A stretch of 64,000 nucleotides of DNA, from assembly GCF_019203965.1 (NCBI RefSeq), contig NZ_CP076448.1:1069001-1133000 (forward strand), given 5' to 3'. Both the position numbers and the translations under genes were made by a program. This document shows positions 27,646 to 35,995 of the stretch, one piece after another; within the stretch, counting starts at the first letter, position 1; each line of letters opens with the position of its first letter. This DNA comes from Elioraea tepida. GTDB lineage: Bacteria > Pseudomonadota > Alphaproteobacteria > Acetobacterales > Acetobacteraceae. The notes under the pieces are model-generated. The model saw only the letters and a list, made by a program, of their open reading frames with translations, searched no databases and was not told where the DNA came from.

Positions 27646-28638
27646 TCAGGCGAGATCGAAATGGCAGGCGACCATGCGGCCCGTGTCGATCTGGCGCGGC
27701 GTTGGCTTCTCCTCGCGGCAGCGGCGCACGGCATGCGGGCAGCGCGGGTGGAAGTGACAGCCCGAAGGCGGTGAGAGCGGCGAGGGGATCTCGCCACGCA
27801 CCGGGTGGAAGCCGAAGCGCCGGCGTTCGAGCCGCGGCACCGCCTCGATGAGGCCGCGCGTGTAGGGGTGAGCCGGCGCGGCGAACACCGCCTCCGCAGG
27901 CCCGAACTCGACGATCCGGCCGAGATACATGATCGCCACACGGTCGGCGAGGTGGCCGACCACGCCGAGGTCATGGCTGATGAACAGCCAGGCGATGCCG
28001 CGACGGGCGCGCAGGTCCATGAAGGTATTCAGGACCTGCGCCTGGATCGAGACATCGAGCGCGGCCAGCGCCTCGTCCGCGACCACGACGCGCGGGTTCA
28101 TCGCGAGCGCACGGGCGATGCCGATGCGCGCACGCTGCCCGCCGGAGAACTGGTGCGGGAAGCGTGCGGCGTAGGACGGATCGAGCCCGACATCGGCGAG
28201 CGTGGCCGCGACGCGCTCGGATCGTTCCGCTGCCGGCCAAAGCCCGTGGGCGAGCGGGCCTTCCGCGATCGCTTCCCCGACCTTCATGCGCGGGTTGAGG
28301 CTCGCGAATGGGTCCTGGAACACCATCTGCACCGCCGTGGTGCGCTTCTCGACCCGCCCGCTCCGCAACTCCGCGACCGGGCGGCCATCGAGCAGGGCGC
28401 TGCCGCCATCGGGCACGATCAGCCCCGCCGCAATCCGACCAAGCGTCGATTTTCCGCAGCCGCTCTCCCCGACGAGGCCGACCACCTCGCCCTCACCGAT
28501 CGAGAGCGAGACCTGATCCACCGCATGCACGCTGCGCGGCGGCATCGGCCTGCCGAGCAGCGACAGCAGGCACTCCTCCACCGTCGCGCGACGGGTGAAG
28601 CGCTTCGATACGCTCTCGAGCGAGAGCAGAGCGGTCAC
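27646..28638 (-). CDS. Oligopeptide/dipeptide ABC transporter ATP-binding protein (DppF/OppF type)
   Basis: This 330-residue protein has Walker A GESGCGKSTLGR, Q-loop VFQDPFASLNPRM, signature QFSGGQRARIGIARAL, Walker B VVVADEALAALD and a switch His in ISHDLGVVGHLAD. The C-terminal extension has the HPY-type Cys pattern CHFHPRCPHAVRRC (iron-sulphur-like in relatives) that marks peptide importers. It energises the two permeases upstream, with a 4-bp overlap. The family normally works as a heterodimer with a DppD/OppD partner, which is absent from this operon. Confidence 0.92.
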   Translation of the reverse strand: MTALLSLESVSKRFTRRATVEECLLSLLGRPMPPRSVHAVDQVSLSIGEGEVVGLVGESGCGKSTLGRIAAGLIVPDGGSALLDGRPVAELRSGRVEKRTTAVQMVFQDPFASLNPRMKVGEAIAEGPLAHGLWPAAERSERVAATLADVGLDPSYAARFPHQFSGGQRARIGIARALAMNPRVVVADEALAALDVSIQAQVLNTFMDLRARRGIAWLFISHDLGVVGHLADRVAIMYLGRIVEFGPAEAVFAAPAHPYTRGLIEAVPRLERRRFGFHPVRGEIPSPLSPPSGCHFHPRCPHAVRRCREEKPTPRQIDTGRMVACHFDLA

Positions 28639-29528
28639 CGCCTGAGCCTCGGGTTCAGAACGTCGCGCAGCCGGTCGCCCACCAGGTTGATCGAGACGAT
28701 GACGATCAGAAGCGCGATCCCGGGATAGACGCTGATCCAGTAGCGACCCGAGAGCATGAACTGGAAGCCGTTCGCGATCAGCGTCCCCAGCGAGGGCTCG
28801 GTCACCGGCAGGCCGACGCCGAGGAAGGAGAGCGTGGCCTCGATCGCGATCGCATTCGCGACCTGAACGGTCGCCACGACGATCAGCGGCGGCAGGCAGT
28901 TCGGCAGGAGGTGGCGCAACAGGATCCGCGCCGGCCGGAGCGGGATCCCGGCGGCCGCCTCGATGTATTCCTTGCGTCGTTCGGCGAGCGCGGCGCCATG
29001 CACGGTGCGCGCGAAATAGGCGTATTGCGCGGCGATGAGGGCGGCGACCACCTGGGCGAGACCCTGGCCGAGCGAGGCGACGAGCACGAGCGCGAGCAAA
29101 ATCGCCGGGAAGGAGAGCTGCAGATCGACGATCCGCATCAGGACGAGCTCGAGACGACCGCCGAAGAAGGCGGCCGCCAAGCCGAGCACGGTGCCAAGCG
29201 CAAGCGCCGCCGCCCCGGCAGCGACGCCGACGAACAGGCTGGTGCGCAGGCCCCAGAGGATGGCGGAGAACAGGTCCCGCCCCGCGGCATCGGTGCCGAG
29301 CCAGTGCACATAGCCGCCGCTGCCGACCGTGCCGGGAGGCAGCCGCGCGTCCATCAGCGACAGCGTCGCCTGGTCATAGGGGTTCTGCGGCGTGAGCCAG
29401 GGCGCGAAGATGGCGGCGAACACCGCGAGCAGGAACACCGAAAGCCCTGCAAGCGCCAGCCGGCTTTCGGCGAACTCGGCCCAGAACAGCGCCGCTGGCC
29501 GCTCTCCAGCCACCCGCACCTCGCTCAT
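28635..29528 (-). CDS. Peptide-type ABC transporter permease (DppC/OppC family)
   Basis: This 297-residue protein has an N-terminal membrane segment followed by the OppC_N signature (FAPWLTPQNPYDQATL, HWLGTDAAGRDLFSAILWG), then five segments with the EAA loop in EYIEAAAGIPLRPARIL and the LSFLGVGLP motif. It forms the translocation channel with the DppB-like subunit. Start and stop overlap its neighbours by 4 bp, so the three genes are one translation-coupled operon. Confidence 0.93.
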   Translation of the reverse strand: MSEVRVAGERPAALFWAEFAESRLALAGLSVFLLAVFAAIFAPWLTPQNPYDQATLSLMDARLPPGTVGSGGYVHWLGTDAAGRDLFSAILWGLRTSLFVGVAAGAAALALGTVLGLAAAFFGGRLELVLMRIVDLQLSFPAILLALVLVASLGQGLAQVVAALIAAQYAYFARTVHGAALAERRKEYIEAAAGIPLRPARILLRHLLPNCLPPLIVVATVQVANAIAIEATLSFLGVGLPVTEPSLGTLIANGFQFMLSGRYWISVYPGIALLIVIVSINLVGDRLRDVLNPRLRR

Positions 29529-30562
29529 GCCCGCCCGCCCAGCCGAACGCGCGGATCAAGCGCCGCGTAGGCGATGTCAACGAGGAGGTTGATCAGCACG
29601 AACATCGCCACGACGAGCATGAGGTAGGCGACCATCACTGGGCGGTCGAGCGTGAGGATGCTGTCGATGAGCAGCTTGCCCATGCCCGGCCAGGAGAAGA
29701 TCGTCTCCGTCACCACGGCGAAGGCGACCACCGAGCCGAACTCGAGCCCGAGCACGGTGACGATCGGGATCAGGATGTTGCGGAAGGCGTGCACGCCGAC
29801 GACACGCGCGCGCGACAGCCCCTTGGCGCGGGCGAAACGGACATAGTCGGCAAGCATCGCCTCGCGCATCCCCGCGCGGGTGAGGCGGATGATCAGCGAC
29901 AGCTTGAACAGGGCGAGGTTGAGGGCGGGCAGCAGGAGGTGCGAAAGCCCGTCGGCGGTCAGGAACGACCACTCGATTCCGAGGAGCGTCACCGTGTCGC
30001 CGCGGCCGCCCGAGGGCAACCAGCCGAGCTCGACCGAGAAGAGAAGGATCAGCATCAGCCCGACCCAGAAGGTTGGCAGCGAGAAGCCGAGGATGGAGCC
30101 CGCCATGATCGCCTTGCTCGCGGGCGCCTCGGGCTTGAGCCCGGCTGCCATGCCGAGTGGGATCCCGAACAGGATCGCGATCAGCATCGCTGCAAGCGCA
30201 AGCTCGAGTGTCGCCGGCAGTTTCGAGAGGATCAGCGGCAGGGCTGGCGTGTTGAACACGAAGGAGGTGCCGAAATCGCCCGAAAGAAGCGCCCGGGCGA
30301 AGCGGAGATACTGTTCCCAGAACGGCCGGTCGAGCCCGTAGCGGGCGATCGTCTCGGCGCGCATCACCTGGTCGGCGGCGGGGTTGATCAGGACGTCGAT
30401 CGGGTTGCCGATGGCATAGACGCCGGCGAAGACGATCAGCGACATCGCCGCGAGCACGACGGCGGCAGAGGCGAGGCGCTGCAGGAGAAAGCCGAGCATC
30501 AGGGGGCGGCGCGAAGGGGCGTTGTGCCGATCCGTCATAGCCGCCGGCGCATCCGCTGTCAT
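29525..30562 (-). CDS. Peptide-type ABC transporter permease (DppB/OppB family)
   Basis: This protein has 345 residues from the ATG at 30562 (GGGAAGG upstream); in-frame ATGs at 30538 and 30499 are alternatives, the last giving the most typical N-terminus (MLGFLLQRLASAAVVL). Signatures are YGLDRPFWEQYLRF, GDFGTSFVF, LPATLELALAAMLIA, the EAA loop in DYVRFARAKGLSRARV, and TIFSWPGMGKLL. It is the first gene of the operon B-C-F. No binding protein lies upstream; the nearest gene there is an unrelated PEP-CTERM gene on the other strand. Confidence 0.92.
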   Translation of the reverse strand: MTADAPAAMTDRHNAPSRRPLMLGFLLQRLASAAVVLAAMSLIVFAGVYAIGNPIDVLINPAADQVMRAETIARYGLDRPFWEQYLRFARALLSGDFGTSFVFNTPALPLILSKLPATLELALAAMLIAILFGIPLGMAAGLKPEAPASKAIMAGSILGFSLPTFWVGLMLILLFSVELGWLPSGGRGDTVTLLGIEWSFLTADGLSHLLLPALNLALFKLSLIIRLTRAGMREAMLADYVRFARAKGLSRARVVGVHAFRNILIPIVTVLGLEFGSVVAFAVVTETIFSWPGMGKLLIDSILTLDRPVMVAYLMLVVAMFVLINLLVDIAYAALDPRVRLGGRA

Positions 30563-30831
30563 CGCGCCTTCCCGAGGCAAGCCAGCCGCGCTCGATCGGT
30601 GATAGGGAGGACTCAACCGGCCATGATCGCCGGGCGGAAGACGGCATCCGCCCCGACCGTCCCTGCCATGCCTTGGGGATGCTCTGGCCAAAAGCGATCC
30701 GCAACGCCGCGATCATCGCGACGCGGTTGAAGTGCTGGTGCTGACTGTGGCACGCTTCGAATTATTGGGGGGCGGTCCCGGGGGAAAGAGGGGCGGTCCG
30801 CAGCAGTGCTCACATGCTTAGGGGGAGTTCC

Positions 30832-31599
30832 ATGAGAATTTTCGCGTCTTTGGTCTCGCGGGCCGCTGCCGCCGCGGTGATCCTCACGGCCGGGCTTGTG
30901 GCACTGCCAGGGGCAGTGCGCGCGGCGCCACTGTCGGTCGGCGACACGGTCTACCTGTCGGCTGCCACCCTCCCGAACGGCTCGGCCGGAGCCTGGGTCA
31001 GTTCGAATAGGGGCTACCTCGGTTTCGCCGGCGGCGGCTACACCCGGCTCACGCTCAACTTCGGCACTGTCTTCAACCCGGAGCAGACCTTCTTCCTCGA
31101 TGCCTACTGCATCGACCCGCCGATTGCGGTGCGTTTCGGCGCCTACACGGTGGCGCCGCTCGACAACAATGGGCGAGGCTGGGAGCTTGCTCAGTATCAG
31201 CCGCTCTCCGACCTGCAGAAGGCGCAGCTTGGCTGGCTCGCCCACACCAGCCTTGCAGCCATGCCCGACCCTGCCGATCCGGCACGCGCCAATACCTCCA
31301 TGGCGTACCAGATGGCGGTCTGGAAGACGCTCTATCCGTCCGCGACGTACTTTTATTTTGACAGCAATGTTGACTTGGAGAGCCAGTACAATGCGTTGAT
31401 CAGCGCCGTGCCGACGTCGATCCTGCCGGAGGAGTTCCCGGCGCTGCAGCTCATCTGGCGCGACGAGGACGGGCGTAATTTCGGCCAACCCTGGCTGATC
31501 GCCGTGGCGCGGGCCGCACCGGTTCCCGAGCCAGCGTCGGCGACCCTCCTGGCCCTCGGGCTGCTTGGCTTTTTGTCCCTGGCGCGTCAGCGGGCCTGA
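30832..31599 (+). CDS. PEP-CTERM sorting domain protein, otherwise uncharacterised
   Basis: This protein has 255 residues; the ATG at 30832 follows GGGGGAG at 30821-30827. Residues 1-33 are a signal peptide. The C-terminus VPEPASATLLALGLLGFL followed by SLARQRA is a complete PEP-CTERM tripartite signal (VPEP, membrane helix, basic tail), processed by exosortase/XrtA-type enzymes for export to the surface or extracellular matrix. The mature part has features of secreted Cys-poor surface proteins (LSVGDTVYLSA, MAYQMAVWKTLYP). The DNA is visibly less GC-rich in the second half (TACTTTTATTTTGACAGC at 31349-31366), which could mean horizontal transfer. No exosortase is in the window. Confidence 0.88.
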   Translation: MRIFASLVSRAAAAAVILTAGLVALPGAVRAAPLSVGDTVYLSAATLPNGSAGAWVSSNRGYLGFAGGGYTRLTLNFGTVFNPEQTFFLDAYCIDPPIAVRFGAYTVAPLDNNGRGWELAQYQPLSDLQKAQLGWLAHTSLAAMPDPADPARANTSMAYQMAVWKTLYPSATYFYFDSNVDLESQYNALISAVPTSILPEEFPALQLIWRDEDGRNFGQPWLIAVARAAPVPEPASATLLALGLLGFLSLARQRA

Positions 31600-32129
31600 T
31601 TCGGGCTCCTGGCTTCGGTCAGGCGTGCCGGGCGAGGTTTCGCCTCGCCCGGCCTGCCGCGGCCAAGGGGGTGTGCAGCTGAGGCTTCTGTCCACCCTGG
31701 AGGAGCGCGCGAGAACCTCGGAATCCGCACAGGGTTCACGCCCCCCGTCCCCGCCCGATAGCGGTGCCGGTCTCTAGCGCCGAGCGGTCGACTGCTGGAC
31801 GCGGCAGAGTCGGTGCCGCGTTTGCCTACGCGTTTCCCAGAAGTCATCCTTCCCCCTGCTACCCGAGCTCGTCTTCGCGTTTGCCAAGCACCTTGAAACC
31901 AACGTGGTTGAAGCCGCTTGCGCTCGCCGGCGGACAGGACGTGCCGCAGGCGTGTTCTACCGGACGCTGTGGCGGAGAGGGAGGACCGCCCATGTCGCGG
32001 CTCTAGTCCCTCGCTGGCCCAGCGCACCGGTACGGAGCGGCGCGTTGCCCTGGACCCGTCCCCTCGCCTATGGTCCGCGTCTCCGGCCGGGAGGGCTCCC
32101 GGCTTTGTCATCACGGGGAGGACAAACGC
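31600..32129. other. Intergenic region before the TRAP operon
   Basis: This 530-bp stretch contains the hairpin at 31627-31653 and, at its right end, GGGGAGGA (32115-32122), the ribosome site of the TRAP receptor. Short open frames in between show no conserved features or ribosome sites. I see no RNA gene or regulator site in it, though the promoter of the TRAP operon must be here. Confidence 0.45.
31627..31653 (+). terminator. Strong hairpin after the PEP-CTERM gene
   Basis: GCCGGGCGAGG (31627-31637) and CCTCGCCCGGC (31643-31653) pair perfectly over 11 bp around TTTCG, 28 bp past the stop. There is no long U-run, so it may act with Rho or stabilise the mRNA end. Confidence 0.6.
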
Positions 32130-33110
32130 ATGCGCACCACACGCCGCCTTCTGCTCGCGGGCCTCGCGGCCATCGCGCCCGCCGCCTTCACGCCGGCTGC
32201 GGGGCAGACGACCGTCACGCTCACCCACGCGCTGCCGCCCGCAAGCCACTACGGCGTCGGCGCGCTCGCCTTCAAGGAGACGGTGGAGCGCCTCTCGAAT
32301 AGCCGCTTCCGCGTGACCATCCAGCGCAACGACAACGAGCGCGAGGCGATCGAGGCGACGCAGATCGGCACGCAGGAGTTCGTCATCACCTCGACCGGGC
32401 CGGTCGGCAATTTCGTTCCCGAAACACTTGTGCTCGACATCCCCTTCCTGTTCCGCGACTATGCCCATGCCCGCGGCGTGCTCGATGGCGAGATCGGGCG
32501 GGAGCTGCTCGCGCGGTTCCCCGCCCGCGGCCTCGTGGGCCTCGCCTGGATGGAGAACGGCTTCCGCAACCTCACGAACAACCGCCGCGAGGTGAGCTCG
32601 CCCGAGGACGTGCGGGGCCTCAAGGTGCGCACCATGGAGAACCAGGTGCACATGCGCGCCTTCCAGACCCTCGGCGCCCTGCCGACCCCGATGGCCTTCT
32701 CCGAGCTTGTGCCGGCGCTGCAGCAGGGAACGGTCGATGGGCAGGAGAACCCGATCCCGGTGATCGTCGCGAACAACCTCAACCAGGTGCAGCGCTTCCT
32801 CTCGCTCACCCGCCACGTCTATTCTCCCGCCGTTCTGATCGGCAACCCCGCCTTCCTCAACCGCTTGAGCCCGGCAGACCGGGCGATCTTCGACGAAGCC
32901 GCCAAAGCGGCCGTCGTGGCCAACCGGAACAAGGTGACGGAGGACGAGCAAAACGGCGTGGCCGAGCTCCGACGCCGCGGCATGACGGTGAGGGAGACGG
33001 TCGACACCGCGGCCTTCCAGGCCGCGCTCGCGCCGGCCTTCCAGGCCTATGCGCAGCAGTTTGGCGCGGCCACCATCGAGCGCATCCGCAACTGGCGGCC
33101 CGGCTCGTGA
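32130..33110 (+). CDS. TRAP transporter solute-binding protein (DctP family)
   Basis: This protein has 326 residues; the ATG at 32130 follows GGGGAGGA. A Tat-like or Sec signal peptide (RRLLLAGLAAIAPAAFTPAAG) is followed by the DctP fold: TLTHALPPASHYGVGALAFKE, WMENGFRNLTNNRREVSSPEDVRGLKVRT (with the Arg that binds the substrate carboxylate), and the central GTVDGQENP. It is a periplasmic receptor for an organic acid. Its stop overlaps the small permease start by 4 bp (GTGA), forming the operon DctP-DctQ-DctM. Confidence 0.93.
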   Translation: MRTTRRLLLAGLAAIAPAAFTPAAGQTTVTLTHALPPASHYGVGALAFKETVERLSNSRFRVTIQRNDNEREAIEATQIGTQEFVITSTGPVGNFVPETLVLDIPFLFRDYAHARGVLDGEIGRELLARFPARGLVGLAWMENGFRNLTNNRREVSSPEDVRGLKVRTMENQVHMRAFQTLGALPTPMAFSELVPALQQGTVDGQENPIPVIVANNLNQVQRFLSLTRHVYSPAVLIGNPAFLNRLSPADRAIFDEAAKAAVVANRNKVTEDEQNGVAELRRRGMTVRETVDTAAFQAALAPAFQAYAQQFGAATIERIRNWRPGS

Positions 33111-33622
33111 CAGCCGGCCTTTCCCGGGCGCTTCTGGCGCTCGACCGCGTCACGACGCAGGCGGCCCTCGCGGCCGCCTGTTTCGCGCTCGCGGTCGCGG
33201 TCGGCGCCGGCGCCTGGCAGGTGTTCACCCGCTTCCTCGTGAGCCAGCCCTCGCCCTGGTCGGAGGCGCTGGTCCGTCAGGCTCTGGTGTGGATGGTGAT
33301 GCTCGGGGTCGCCGGTGCGATCCGCGAGGGCGCGCTCGTTGCGATCGATGTCACGCGCTCGGCGCTGAAGGGCCGGGCGCGTCTTGTGCTCGAGGTCGTG
33401 ATCTTCGCCGCGATCGTTCTCCTGTTCGCGGTGCTGTTCTGGTTCGGCTGGGAGATGGCGAACCGCGTGCGCCTGCAGACGATCGCGGGGCTCGAGGTCT
33501 CGATCGCCTGGGGCTATGCGGCGATCCCGGCAGGTTCTGTGTTCGCGATCATCGGCGCGCTCGCGGCCCTCCTCGACCGGCGCGGGACCGCCACCGAAGG
33601 CGCGGCGTCGGGCCAAGTGTAA
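33107..33622 (+). CDS. TRAP transporter small permease (DctQ family)
   Basis: This 171-residue protein has a GTG start overlapping the receptor gene by 4 bp. Four membrane helices are visible, with the DctQ marker QVFTRFLVSQPSPWSEALVRQALVWMVMLGVAGAIREGA. It stabilises the large permease and docks the receptor. A 25-bp gap with GGAGGGGGG separates it from DctM. Confidence 0.9.
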   Translation: MTAGLSRALLALDRVTTQAALAAACFALAVAVGAGAWQVFTRFLVSQPSPWSEALVRQALVWMVMLGVAGAIREGALVAIDVTRSALKGRARLVLEVVIFAAIVLLFAVLFWFGWEMANRVRLQTIAGLEVSIAWGYAAIPAGSVFAIIGALAALLDRRGTATEGAASGQV

Positions 33623-33647
33623 GGCCGGGGCGGAGGGGGGTCGCACA

Positions 33648-34925
33648 ATGGCCGGCACGATGCTCGCGGTGATGCTCGGGCTGTTCGCCCTGTCGGTGCC
33701 CGTGGCGGTCGCGATCGGGCTTGCCGCGGTGCTCGGCATCGTCGAGTTCACGCGCTTTCCGCTGATCGTCGCCGCGCAGCAGATCTATGTGGCGCTCGAC
33801 CGTTTTCCCCTCGCTGCCATCCCGTTCTTCATCCTCGCCGGCAATCTGATGGAGGTGGGGGGGATCTCGCGCCGTCTTGTCGGCTTCGCGCGGGCGGTGG
33901 TCGGCGGAATCCAGGGCGGGCTTGCCGTCACCTGCGTGCTCACCTGCATGATCTTCGCCGCGATCAGCGGATCCTCCGTCGCGACCACCTTCGCGATCGG
34001 CGCGATCCTGGTGCCGGCGCTGCAGCGGCTCGGCTATCCGGCTGCCTTCGCCGGCTCGCTGCAGGCCACCGCCGCCGAGCTCGGCGTCGTCATTCCGCCC
34101 TCGATCCCGATGATCCTCTACGGTGTGGCGACGCAGACCTCGATCCCGGAGCTGTTCATCGCGGGCTTCGGGCCGGGCCTCCTGATCGGCGCCGCGCTGT
34201 CCGCCACCGTGCTCGTCTGGTGCCGGCTCACCGGTTGGGGCAAGCAGGATGGCGAGGGCCGCGACGGCCTTCTCCCCGCCACAAGGCATGCGTTCTGGGC
34301 GCTCCTGATGCCGGTGATCGTGCTCGGCGGAATCTACGGCGGCATCACCACGCCGACCGAGGCCTCGGTGATCGCCGTGATATACGCGCTCGTCGTCGGG
34401 CTTCTGATCCATCGCGAGCTCCGCCCCGCGGCCCTGTGGGGCGTGTTCCGGCGCTCGGTGATCACCTCCTCGGTGATCATGTTCATCATCGCCACGGCCG
34501 GGCTGTTCTCGTGGCTGCTCAACCGCCAGCGCGTGCCCGACATGATGGCGGAGTGGCTGGTCGCGACCTTCGGCTCGCCGGGCCTGTTCCTGCTCGGCGT
34601 CAACCTGTTCCTGTTCGTGGTCGGGATGTTCATTGAGACCTCGGCCTCGATCATCGTGCTCGGGCCGATTCTCGCCCCGGCGGCGGTGCGGTTCGGCATC
34701 GACCCGGTGCATTTCGGCACCGTGATGGTGGTGAACCTCGCGCTCGGAATGGTCACGCCGCCCTTCGGCGTCAACCTCTTCGCCGCGGCGCAGGTGGCGG
34801 AGACCGGCGTCGACAAAATGATGCGCTACCTTCCGGCTTTCATCGCGGTGATCGTCGCCTGCCTGATGGTGATCAGCTACGTTCCCGCGATTAGCCTGTT
34901 TCTCCGCGACGCGGTCTATCGCTGA
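33648..34925 (+). CDS. TRAP transporter large permease (DctM family)
   Basis: This protein has 425 residues; the ATG at 33648 follows GGAGGGGGG. There are about twelve hydrophobic segments plus re-entrant hairpins, with family markers PFFILAGNLMEVGGIS, ISGSSVATTFAIGAILVPAL, GVVIPPSIPMILYGVATQTS, YGGITTPTEASVIAVIYAL and LALGMVTPPFGVNLF. It is a sodium-driven carrier for the acid captured by the DctP protein. The operon ends here; the next gene converges 17 bp away with no clear hairpin between. Confidence 0.95.
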   Translation: MAGTMLAVMLGLFALSVPVAVAIGLAAVLGIVEFTRFPLIVAAQQIYVALDRFPLAAIPFFILAGNLMEVGGISRRLVGFARAVVGGIQGGLAVTCVLTCMIFAAISGSSVATTFAIGAILVPALQRLGYPAAFAGSLQATAAELGVVIPPSIPMILYGVATQTSIPELFIAGFGPGLLIGAALSATVLVWCRLTGWGKQDGEGRDGLLPATRHAFWALLMPVIVLGGIYGGITTPTEASVIAVIYALVVGLLIHRELRPAALWGVFRRSVITSSVIMFIIATAGLFSWLLNRQRVPDMMAEWLVATFGSPGLFLLGVNLFLFVVGMFIETSASIIVLGPILAPAAVRFGIDPVHFGTVMVVNLALGMVTPPFGVNLFAAAQVAETGVDKMMRYLPAFIAVIVACLMVISYVPAISLFLRDAVYR

Positions 34926-34942
34926 GGGGTGACTGCCTCGGC

Positions 34943-35995
34943 TCAGCCGGAAAGGATCCGGCACGCCTCGGGGGGAAGCGACAGAAGCACCGCCCCTTCC
35001 CCCGGCACCGGCTCGGCCGCAGGCCGAACCGCGCGCAGCATCACGCCGCCGGCGAGCTCGGCGAGGAGTTCCCGCACCGGCCCGAAGAAGGTCGCGCGCA
35101 CAAGGCGCCCGCGCACGACGTTCGGCCCAGGCTCGGAGGTGAGGGCGACCGCGTGCGGTCGGATCGCGACCAGAACGGATGCGCCCGCCTCGGCGGCGCC
35201 GCTCGCGCAGGCGAGCGAGAAGCCGCCGCAATCGACGACCCCCTCGCCGAGATGTCGGCCCGGGATCAGGTTCGCCCCGCCGATGAAGCGCGCGACGAAG
35301 GCGCTCGCAGGCAAGGCGTAAATCTCCTCCGGCGTGCCGAGCTGCACCACCCTGCCGCGATCCATCACCGCAACGAGATCCGCGGTCGCCATCGCCTCCG
35401 CCTGGTCGTGCGTCACGTAGAGCGTTGTCACACCATGCGCCTCGTGCAGGCGCCGCAGTTCGTGCCGCATCTCCTCGCGCAGATTGGCATCGAGGTTCGA
35501 GAGCGGCTCGTCCATGAGCAGCGTGCGCGGCTGCATCGCGAGCGCGCGCGCGATCGCCACCCGCTGCTGCTGCCCGCCCGAGAGCTCGGCCGGAAGACGT
35601 TCCGCAAACGCCTCGAGCCGGACCGCGCGCAGAACGGAGGCGACCTCGCGCGCGATCGCCTCCCGCCCGAGCCCGCGCAGCTTCAGCGCATAGGCGACAT
35701 TGCCCGCGACGGTCATGTGCGGCCACAGCGCGTAGGACTGGAAGATCATTGCCATCCGCCGACGCTCGGGGGGAACCACGGCGCCGGGTGCGGAGAGAAC
35801 CTCGCCGTCGCGCAGGATACGCCCCGCATCGGGGTCGACGAGGCCAGCGACGGCGCGCAGCGTCGTCGTCTTGCCGCAGCCCGAGGGGCCGAGCAGGCAG
35901 ACCAGAGCGCCCGCGGGAACCGAGAGGTCGAGCGACTCCACGGCCGCGACGTCTCCGTAGCGGCAGGTGAGGCCCTCGAGGACGAGCCCGCTCAC
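34943..35995 (-). CDS. ABC transporter ATP-binding protein (PotA/FbpC-like), orphan
   Basis: This 350-residue protein has a GTG start at 35995 that overlaps the stop of the photolyase-like gene by 4 bp. Walker A GPSGCGKTTTLRAVAG, Q-loop IFQSYALWPHM, signature LSGGQQQRVAIARAL, Walker B LLMDEPLSNLD and switch His THDQAEAM are complete. The C-terminal 110 residues form a TOBE domain (SVLVAIRPHAVAL). The subgroup serves spermidine/putrescine, iron or sugar phosphate import. No permease or receptor gene lies nearby, so its membrane partners must be elsewhere. Confidence 0.9.
   Translation of the reverse strand: MSGLVLEGLTCRYGDVAAVESLDLSVPAGALVCLLGPSGCGKTTTLRAVAGLVDPDAGRILRDGEVLSAPGAVVPPERRRMAMIFQSYALWPHMTVAGNVAYALKLRGLGREAIAREVASVLRAVRLEAFAERLPAELSGGQQQRVAIARALAMQPRTLLMDEPLSNLDANLREEMRHELRRLHEAHGVTTLYVTHDQAEAMATADLVAVMDRGRVVQLGTPEEIYALPASAFVARFIGGANLIPGRHLGEGVVDCGGFSLACASGAAEAGASVLVAIRPHAVALTSEPGPNVVRGRLVRATFFGPVRELLAELAGGVMLRAVRPAAEPVPGEGAVLLSLPPEACRILSG

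Noticed and set aside
30748-30768. Sigma-54-like TGGCACG upstream of the PEP-CTERM gene
   Set aside because: There is no GC dinucleotide at the required -12 spacing.
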